Shown one piece after another: positions 56,466-64,000 of a stretch of DNA of 64,000 nt; positions within the stretch are counted from its first letter, which is position 1, and every line of letters begins with the position of its first letter. The translations under genes and the position numbers were made by a program. Location: NCBI GenBank assembly GCA_037447655.1, contig JBBHKE010001012.1, positions 27,540 to 91,539 of the forward strand. The letters run 5' to 3'. Below the pieces are notes generated by a model, which searched no databases, was not told the origin of the DNA, and was given only the letters and a program-made list of their open reading frames with translations. This stretch comes from Zygnema cylindricum. Lineage: Eukaryota; Streptophyta; Zygnematophyceae; Zygnematales; Zygnemataceae.

Positions 56466-56742
56466 GACTTAGAACATTAGAGGTAGCCGCCTCTCTCCCA
56501 GGGAGCTCATGTATAAAATGTCATCTTTGACCATTGATAATTTACTGCTCAGGGGAGCAAATTCAAGGATTGTTTTTGGGGCAGACTCAGTGGAGTCAGT
56601 TCTTCCAAGGGGTGCACTTTTGTCAGTCTGTATACTATTAGTGTGTCAGCTATACTAATTCAAAGACCAAGAGGTTGAGGTTATCCTAGAGGCTTTTGGT
56701 AAGCTGCCTGCTCTGAGTACTAATGGAGGTCTCAAAGTTGCA
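56466..56742 (+). repeat. 3' LTR of element A, right piece
   Basis: Continues the A LTR after B, with TATA-like GTATAAAA near 56512, the hairpin near 56584-56600, and the end ...CTCAAAGTTGCA before TSD aggct. Confidence 0.92.
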
Positions 56743-56747
56743 AGGCT

Positions 56748-57336
56748 CGGCTTATTGACCGGTGGTTGAACCGTGTCTCGGAAATTCTTGACATCCCTCC
56801 AAATGTCCTCGTCCACCCAACATGGTTGTACATCGCATCATACAACCATTCGTCAAATTTCCCATACATTAGGAATTTTTAGCCTAATGATGAATGTTTC
56901 GCATGGATTGTACGTCGACCGATTGGATTCGAAATAGATGTGCCAGAATTAATCCGACATTATCACCCTTGGGACCCACAGTTATTTACCATTCTTCGTC
57001 GTGCAAATTAGTACTCCGGAGCTGAACGAATTTTTAGAGGCTTGTAGTGCGGTTTTACAACGCTTCCGAAATGTGCAAGTGAGGCGTACGTATCTTTGGG
57101 AAATTCCAAGGGTCCCACATGTCGATGAGCCCGCTCCACCACCGGAAGTAGAACGATTGAGGAATGAAATTCAAAATCTTAATCGCCGTTTGGAGGCTCA
57201 AGAACTAGCGATGATAGTGGTTCGTCGTTTAATTAATAATCTAACTCAAGAGCTTGCTGGCATTAGGCGATGTTCATGGGAGATGACGAGGGTCAATTTC
57301 ATGGCCTTCATTCAAAGGAAAGGTATCCCGATTTAG
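56748..57336 (+). pseudogene. Locus E accessory protein, C-terminal part
   Basis: Continues the acidic exon after A: R-L-I-D-R-W-L-N-R-V-S-E-I-L-D-I-P, H-P-T-W-L-Y-I-A-S-Y-N, a TAG at about 56880, then F-A-W-I-V-R-R-P-I-G-F and H-Y-H-P-W-D-P. A one-base shift at about 57000 leads into V-Q-I-S-T-P-E-L-N-E-F-L-E-A. A heptad-like coiled coil follows (E-V-E-R-L-R-N-E-I-Q-N-L-N-R-R-L-E, about 57148-57200), and the frame stops at 57336. I do not recognise the family. It sits just upstream of the DDE_1 transposase in the same direction, as accessory ORFs do in two-gene DNA transposons. Confidence 0.55.
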
Positions 57337-57539
57337 CCCTCAGCCTACATTGAGTGCCACAATGTTTTGTTGTTTTTTTTATTTTATCATACAAGTGTGA
57401 ATTTAATATTTCTCTCCGCTTTTTTCACTAAATGCATGTAAACTCGACTTTAAGTCATACATTTGGTTTTGCTGGTGTTCGCATTGTGTTTGATAATTCT
57501 CTTTCCCGACTTAACGACGAGATCGGGTCATCGCGGGTT

Positions 57540-57670
57540 CGTCGATGAAGTGAGGGTTTCTCATCGGTGGTCAGCAGCTGACTACGTATCAACGATGTTT
57601 ATAAAAAAAGAGTTAATTTTGCAGATATAATGACGAGTTTCTGTCGTCGCTAAATCTGCGACAGCATCAT
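57540..57670. repeat. CGTCG/CGACG motif cluster between E genes
   Basis: TCGTCGATGAAG, TGTCGTCGCTAAATCTGCGA and related partial palindromes lie in the spacer between the accessory ORF and the transposase, matching the clusters at 37895 and 60016. Confidence 0.5.
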
Positions 57671-57778
57671 TTCAACGCCGAATATTTCCGTTGTTTTTTT
57701 AGAGTCGTTTCAATTTGTTATACGGCTTTCCATTAAAGAATCTCATTGTGTCTTTTGACATTGTTTATTATTTACAGG

Positions 57779-59659
57779 GTACCAAAAGGCTAAGCGATGG
57801 TGGATTGAGAGGAGGTCCATGCTTGACAGAATACGAGAGACAACCCGAACGTTCTCTACTTCTAGTTTTGGGACGAGATCGGTGGCGGTTACCAAAGCTT
57901 TGTCGAGACGAGAAAGGAAGGAAGCCGCTAGGGTGACTGTTCTACACGAGGAGTTGCTTTCAGTTTTTGAACGTTTTAAGAAAGCGGGTATGAAGATGTC
58001 CACCTCAATTCTCGGGGACATCGCTAGGGACACAATAAGAGAAAGAAGGAAATAATACAGCCCGGAATGGTTCAACAATGACGGGTCTGAAATACATCCA
58101 TTCATCAATAAAAAGTGGGTGCAAATGTGTCAAGAGAAGCACAACATCGTTGTGGTGCACAAAAGGAGAAACTACAATGTAGTCCCGAGAAAAAGGAATA
58201 CATTGAGCGTACCGTAGCCTTCCACATGGGCGTTTTGAAGCGGGGGTTTGAATCCGGTGAGTCTCTTTCCATTACGAATACAGTATAATGATGTCTCTTT
58301 TTTTCTATTGTGTTGTGTTTTCGTTGTGTTCCCTACGTAACAACATATACTAAATAGAACTAAGTTTGTTTCTGTTCGGTGGTGCATGTATACCAGGAAT
58401 TTTCAACGAAGACCTCATGGAAAACATGGATGAAATTCACATGGTCGTCAACACCGATAATAGAAAGACTTTGGGGTTTCGAGGGGATGATGTGGTGAAA
58501 TACGCCGACGTCGCCGGAGGAGGTAAATCCAATTCTCTTATGGTGCGAATCAGTGGAGGGGTGAACGTTCGTATCAAAAACCCGATGATATTTTTTGCAA
58601 ATCGTGGTAGAAATTACCCGATACAAGGTTTACCGGAGAACGTCCCGAGTGTGTTTTTTCTTCCTCATTTAATGTTTTCATTTTTTTTATGTCTTTTTGT
58701 ATTTGATGAAGGTTTCTTTATTCCTCTCCATCTATGTTTTTTTGTTTCAATTTTTTATCTATATCACTCAACCTTGTCCTCTCAAACCTCCTCCCCCATT
58801 CTCCTACTACAAAACAAGGAAAATTTTGTTCTTTAACTCTTTAACTTCTCTTATCTCAAACAATGACTCATATTTTAAGCTAATTATGGTACACGTAGCT
58901 TGCTTTACCTCTAATGCAACTGTAAGCAAGCAATAGAAAATGTTAATTTTTTTTCTTTTTTGGTTTATTAAATATCTTTGCAGGTATTTGTTACCGAACT
59001 GGTCCAAAGGGTTGGAACGATAAAGCGGTGTTCCCACAATGGGTTGAAGAGGCAAGGTCTTACCAAAAGGATCAAGATGGACGCTAAAAAAATCTCTTCC
59101 TGGACAACTGCGGTGGTCACAACACGTCCGATGAGTTGGAGCTTGTTCTAGAGGCCAAAAACACCTTGTTACACTATTTTCCACCTAATGCAACGCGTCT
59201 TGTTCAACGGGCAGACTCTTGCGTGATTTAAAAATCAAGGACGTGTGAAGTCGCATTTGGGACAGTTGGAAGGCGAAAGGAGTTGAGAACGGTCAATGGG
59301 CTAAACCTTCGAGCCGTGGATGGTCCGAGAAATTGGTTGGACCCGGTAAAGCATTTTTTATAAGATTGGCAAGGGACTCTATTCGAGAGGTTAATGCGAT
59401 GAGGGACAAAAACGGGATGAGGTATGCAAGAAAAGGAATGATGCAATGTGGCTTGTCTTTACGTGACGGAAGGTGGGAAGAAGACTTGCTCACACAACAT
59501 TTGCAAGGTATAATCAAAAAATATCGCAACCACTTCGAAGGCGAGGTTGTGGAACCTCCTTGCCCGAGGGCAAGGGAATTCCTCCAAAATATTGAAGATG
59601 CCGACAGTCAACAAGATAGCATTTTCAACGAGGGAGGGATGAGCGGCAACGAGTTTTAA
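57779..59659 (+). pseudogene. DDE_1 (pogo/Tigger-like) transposase, decayed
   Basis: The exon after TTTACAG at 57778 has a helical basic N-terminus (K-R-W-W-I-E-R-R, then R-R-E-R-K-E-A-A-R). It reaches Y-S-P-E-W-F and a CENP-B/HTH-like region, then S-P-E-K-K-E-Y-I-E-R-T. A donor G|GTGAGT lies at 58257 and the next exon starts at 58397. The catalytic core is N-M-D-E-I-H (first Asp, about 58428), L-D-N-C-G-G-H-N (second Asp, about 59100) and A-D-S-C-V-I (third Asp, about 59212). A second intron runs from about 58650 to 58981. The C-terminus has G-P-G-K-A-F-F-I-R-L-A and N-G-M-R-Y-A-R-K-G-M-M. Stops at about 58053, 59086 and 59228, plus frameshifts, make it a pseudogene. Confidence 0.82.
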
Positions 59660-60015
59660 AGATATTCTATAACTGCCTATTGTTTTTTTGTTTTTATATA
59701 TTAGTTTGGGAATGGTAGTTTAATTACAGAGTGGGAAACGCAGTTAAATTTGTGCCAGATTAATCTAAACAGTTCATGGAGTCCAGTATTCATTGACTTC
59801 ATAGGATAAAACATATTTTGTATGTGTGTATGGTTTTTTTATGGAATAATACAATTTCAGTTTGTATGAAGTTCTCGTGTCTTGTATATCGTGGAATTTG
59901 ATATATTTTTAAGAATTCTTATATATTTACCTTCAGATGTTGTTAATGTGGTGTTCAAAATTTGAGTGTGCTTCTAATATAAAATTATATATTTTGTTGC
60001 AATGTACATCCTACC

Positions 60016-60430
60016 CTAATCAGCGACGAGTATGCTTCGTCGTTTGTTCATCATATTTCTCGGAAATTGATAAATTGTTAGCTTTCTAAACAATATATTC
60101 ATCGCACTAAGTAATGGTTGCCCTTTCAACGACGACAACATGTCATCGCAGGATGGAAATTCAGCGGCGGAAATACTTTCTTATCATATTCGACAAAGCA
60201 GAGGCTGTGTCGTCGCTAAATGGAAATCCAGCGACGAAACAGCTTCATCATCATCTCTAAGAAAACAAAGGGTGTTTTGTCGCTAGACGGAAATCCAGCG
60301 ACAAAATAATTTTCTCGTCATCTCCGACAAAGCAAAGAGTTTAAAGTCGTTGAATTCAAATCATAGAAGCCTTTGTTATTATGTTTCTATCTCTTTGAAT
60401 AGCCTTTCGACGCCAAGGTTGTTTCGTCGT
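60016..60430. repeat. Subterminal-like repeats, right of locus E
   Basis: At least three spaced copies of a TnGTCGCTAnAnGGAAATCC/AGCGACGAAA unit (about 60150-60310, period roughly 65-70 bp), plus CGACGACAACATGTCATCG at 60133. They resemble subterminal transposase-binding repeats of DNA transposons. No clear terminal inverted repeat partner was found at the left. Confidence 0.55.
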
Positions 60431-61339
60431 TGGTTCATGGAGTTTCAGTTTTCATACACATAGATATTGTTATGTTTATGACCAAATTAGAGGTTTTCTC
60501 CTATTTCAAAAAACACATAAAAAGTAGACCGAAACCATTAAAGCAGTAGTGAAAAATGAAACCAAAGTATTCCGAGTAGGAAAAAGCAAAGATCAAGAAA
60601 GATACGCAGCGAAAAGTAAAATAAAAAAAGTCATATTTGCAACATATACAGATGATTCACAAACGAAAAAATGCAAAGTACATTTAACACATTTAAATAC
60701 GGTAATGACGTCGAAACATCATCAAAGCAATTAAAAAAACACACAATGATTAAAAAAATTATAAAAAGTTGTCACATATAAAATTATTCAATAACAACAA
60801 TGGGAAAAGAAGTACAAAATTTATATATTTCATGATAAACTCTTTTTACAATGTTAAACTTAAACAAAAAATTATCTAAGGCATATTAATCTATAACAGT
60901 CAACAAAGGTCTAAATAGTATTAAATTCTTAACGTTTCTGCTCTAGCTCGTAAATCCTCTTTACAAAATTTTAAACCCTTCGTATTTTACACACACTAAC
61001 TAAGTATCAACGATTTGTGGTAACAAATATAGATCCATGAAAAGCTCCTCGCAGTATACTCCATGCGCTTTCGTACGGTCGAATACCTTCAATATGATAT
61101 TTTATTCTTCCCTACGATCGTATGTTTCCACAGGGTGCTCTCCAATACAATAAGTAGTCGCATATAAGTTCATAGTCGATAACAATTTAAAATACAAAAA
61201 AAAGATAAAGCTAACAGATTAGTAGGGGGTATATGGGCTTGAAAAATAAAACGTGAAAATGAGGGACAGGGAGAGAGACTAAAGAAGTATGTCATATTCG
61301 GAAGTTGTAATGAAATATATGGAGACATAGCGACAGAGT
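60431..61339. other. Gene-free region between locus E and element H
   Basis: AT-rich with no supportable gene. Confidence 0.5.
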
Positions 61340-61344
61340 GATGG

Positions 61345-62414
61345 TGAAACTGTGAGACCTCCATAAGTCCTCAGAATAGACAACTTCCAAGAAGCCGCTA
61401 GGATAACCGTGACCCCTTTGTGTTTCAGCAAGAACAACTGCCACCTTGGCAGACAATAACTCTGACCACCTTCACCCCTGTAAAGGCAAGACTCCCCTGA
61501 GTCGATAGCAAAAAGAATCTCTGAATTTGCTCCCCTGAGCAGTAAGTTATAGAGGGTCAGAGTTGACCTTTTGTACAGAAGCTCTTTGGGAGAGAGGGTC
61601 TTATCTCCTAATTTTTCTAAGTCTTATCTCTCTCAAAGACTCTATCTACTAATGTACGGAGCCAATCAGATTACACATCCTTACACAAATGGTACAGCTG
61701 ACGGTGTACTTTCTATACGGATACTGTATGACATGGCCTAAATGTCGACACGTGGTATATCCGGATTCGCTCCCTTAATCCTCGAATATGTCGCGATCCA
61801 ATGTCATTCCGCCACGTGTCATCCGATGTGGCGATGACCAAAAACCGACGAAATCCTCTTCTGCGATCTTGGCGTTTAGTTCCGGCCGTCCGATTAAATT
61901 CACATTTAATCGTAGCCGTAATAAATACATGCGCGGTATTCGTTTCGCTAAAGAAATAAATGCGCGGTAATCGTTTCTTATCTGTACTGTAATTCCGTAC
62001 TTTTACATTTTTGGATCTATGTCTCCCGTAAACTGTTGCAGTTAAAAGAATAATCCTACGTGTTAATGTTTAATAAAATATCAAACCTTATAATACGTAA
62101 CACTAGGTCTAGACATAACGGATAAGGCTACCAGCTACCGGCAGCTTAGCGTCCAGCAGGTATCAAGATCAAATCCTGGAGGCATCACATATTCTTTTAG
62201 TAAATAAACCCCTAATGGTAAATAAACTAATATTTATATCCCGTAAACCTCTGGATAGCCTAGGTAGCCATGGCTCTAGCTTCCTCTCCAATTTCTCCGT
62301 GACTGCGACAAGTGTGAGTGTTGGAGAGAGAAGTTAGAGGTAGACTACCTCGGCTTATTTCTATATTTCTATTTAGACCTAGAAAATACTTTAAACTGAC
62401 CATTAATTTCTACA
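61345..62414 (-). repeat. 3' LTR of element H
   Basis: 1070 bp. On the plus strand it runs from TGAAACTGTGAGACC to ...AATTTCTACA. Includes the tRNA-like block (62105-62190: TAACGGATAAGGC and AGATCAAATCCTGG) and an LTR-borne ATG (61364) that would read M-E-V-S-Q-F. The PPT beside it is AAAATAAGGGGAG on the minus strand. Confidence 0.9.
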
Positions 62415-62427
62415 CTCCCCTTATTTT

Positions 62428-63991
62428 CTAGTCAATCTTTAATTTCAGACCACACTTCTCCTTGCAGAAAATTAGCTTAGGGGAAAGCACAGGTTTGGTC
62501 ATCATATCTGCTACCATCTGACTATCTTGTCGGTACTCTTGACTGATTATTTTGTTTTCTACTTTCTCTCTAACAAAGTTGAGTCTAATGTCCATGTGTT
62601 TGGCTTTAAAATGATGTTTAGGATTGGCAAAAATAGCGATTGCTGCTTGATTATCACAAAAGAAATTATGCACACCACCCTTAAGGTGACCAAGCTCACC
62701 AAGCAAAGACTTGACCCACATCAATTCTTTTACAGCAGAGCAAGAGGCCATATACTCAGCCTCCATGGTGGACTGAGCAATAACTTTTTGCTGTTTGCTA
62801 CTCCAACAGCAAGCCCCATCACCCACATATAATACATATCCAGAAGTGCATCTCCTCATCGGAGCATCACCATAACTTGCATCACTCCAAGTAGTGATGT
62901 CAGTATTCTCCCCACCCAAATGCAACCATAGATCCCTAGTTCCTATCAAATATCTAAGTACTCTCTTAGCTGCCTCCCAATCCCTCTTAGTGGGAGCATT
63001 TAGACTTCTACTCAACACTCCTACAGCTGCAGCTAAATCCGGCCGGGTACAATTCATAAAATAGATTAGACTTCCCACTACTTGCCTGTAAGGAATAGTT
63101 TGCATGAACTTCTGTTCTTCAAGACTTAATTCCTCGTCTAAGACTATGACTCTTTCTTCCTCACTCCCCTCACTTGCCTTCTTCAACTCCATTGGAGTTG
63201 TACAACTATTAGCTTTATCCATCTGAAATTTTTCAAGCATGTTCCCTATTGCTTCCTTTTGAGTCAATCTTATAATCTTTCTTTTTCTGTCTCTTTCTAC
63301 TTGAATTCCCAAAATATATTTTGCTTCCCCCATATCCTTCATTTCAAATCTCCCCTTAAGATCGGTTTTCAGTTTATTAATTTTTTCAATTCATTTACTT
63401 AAAACAAGCAAATCATCAACATAAATTGCAATAAATATAAAACCTTCCTCATCTTTGAAAACATAGATTGAGTGATCTGAGCTGATTCGGATATATCCCA
63501 GACCGGTAAGAAACTCATCAAGCTTCTTATTCCACTGTCGAGGCGCCTGTTTCAAACCATAAAGAGATTTAATCAGCCGCCATACATTTACTCTCCTATC
63601 CGTCTTCCACAAACCCTTCGGGTTGTCGTATGAAGATCTCCTCTTCCAATTCTCCATGCAAAAAGGTTGTCTTGATGTCCATCTGGTGTACTTCCATGTC
63701 TTTCGCTGCTGCCAGGCTGAGAAGTATGCGGACGGAGAGAAATCTGACGACCGGGGCAAAGGTTTCCTCGTAGTCAATTCCCTCTTTTTGTGTAAATCCC
63801 TTTGCCACTAATCGGGCCTTGTAGCGCTCGATTGTGTTATCTGGGTTCAGTTCTAATTTGAAAACCCACATACAACCGATTCGTTTTCGGTTAGGTGGGC
63901 AATCCACCAGCTCCCAAGTATCGGCTGCCATAATTGAGGCCATCTCCTCATTGATGGCTGTCTTCCACCGGTTTCTTTTTGGACACGTCAT
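62428..63991 (-). pseudogene. Element H RT-RNase H, two breaks
   Basis: Reads leftwards from the RT N-terminus (E-L-V-D-C-P-P-N-R-K) at 63991. A frame break near 63590 (after E-G-F-V-E-D-G) is followed by Y-G-L-K-Q-A-P-R-Q-W-N and the Y-V-D-D-L-L-V-L-S-K box near 63400. A TGA follows at 63390. The last 304 codons (62428-63342) are open and cover RNase H, with W-S-D-A-S-Y-G-D, T-M-E-A-E-Y-M-A and F-C-D-N-Q-A-A-I-A-I. The element may be recently active given the few lesions in this part. Confidence 0.9.
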
Positions 63992-64000
63992 CGCCTCTCC

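Larger units (their letters stand above)
43459..56742 (+). mobile_element. Ty1/Copia element A, host of B and C
   Basis: TSD aggct (43454-43458 and 56743-56747). The 5' LTR is 43459-44446 (988 bp). The 3' LTR is in two pieces, 49058-49769 and 56466-56742 (about 989 bp in total), split by B. The coding order is Gag, protease, integrase, RT, RNase H. Gag is disrupted by a tandem duplication and the protease by a stop, while RT-RNase H stays open for 678 codons. Confidence 0.93.
61345..64000 (-). mobile_element. Ty1/Copia element H, 3' portion (runs off window)
   Basis: A minus-strand element. The 3' LTR is 61345-62414, followed to the right by the PPT, RNase H and RT. The 5' part lies beyond 64000, so the TSD cannot be checked (left flank gatgg, 61340-61344). 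Protein identity with element A over RNase H is high. Confidence 0.9.

Noticed and set aside
56748-59260. Stop-codon reassignment, since several TAA/TAG sit where a residue is expected in locus E and elements G and C
   Set aside because: The GlnRS exons have no internal in-frame TAA/TAG used as sense and end in TAG, and the element stops replace different residues, so ordinary decay explains them.

Overview
This is a nuclear eukaryotic window. It holds one multi-intron housekeeping gene inside a dense bed of transposable elements. The gene is a cytosolic glutaminyl-tRNA synthetase (GlnRS) of plant type, with 23 coding exons that I traced on the minus strand from 33323 to 17217. All introns are GT-AG. 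The plant-like GlnRS, the abundance of Ty1/Copia elements, a hAT MITE, and pogo/Tigger-like DDE_1 transposase remnants suggest the green lineage, perhaps a streptophyte alga or early land plant. The species cannot be fixed from sequence alone.

Layout. 1-259: minus-strand Copia protease fragment, cut by an assembly gap (260-1050). 2408-12887: decayed plus-strand Copia element 'G' (target-site duplication, TSD, aaaga). Its reverse transcriptase is split by a minus-strand non-autonomous element 'F' (6675-10838, TSD tttgc/ttcgc). 12893-17216: sequence with no gene I can support. 17217-33323: the GlnRS gene, whose introns carry purine/pyrimidine microsatellites, several MITEs, and decayed tandem copies of its own splice-site regions. 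33441-37200: MITEs and a 48-bp GC-rich tandem repeat.

37201-60430: remnants of an old DNA-transposon-like locus 'E', comprising an acidic/coiled-coil accessory protein and a DDE_1 transposase pseudogene. It has been split by nested LTR elements: 'D' (38766-43068, TSD gatct/gatcc) and 'A' (43459-56742, TSD aggct). Within A's 3' LTR lies solo LTR 'B' (49770-56460, TSD tttag), and within B lies the nearly intact Copia element 'C' (50871-56365, TSD gactt). 61345-64000: the 3' end of another minus-strand Copia element, 'H'.

How they work together. A and C carry Copia-order Gag-protease-integrase-RT-RNase H. D and F keep LTRs, primer site and gag, but pol has collapsed to a remnant, so they probably depend on the A/G/H lineage. 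The most unusual shared trait is the 5' end. The gag start codon lies inside the LTR. The primer-binding site matches the anticodon-stem region of initiator tRNA-Met (a half-tRNA primer, as in Drosophila copia), and it is translated as part of Gag (V-M-G-P-P or V-T-G-P-P). The non-C elements also carry, antisense in every LTR, a tRNA-like block with A-box and B-box resemblance. None of the retroelements appears fully coding-competent. C is closest, with a single nonsense codon in RNase H.
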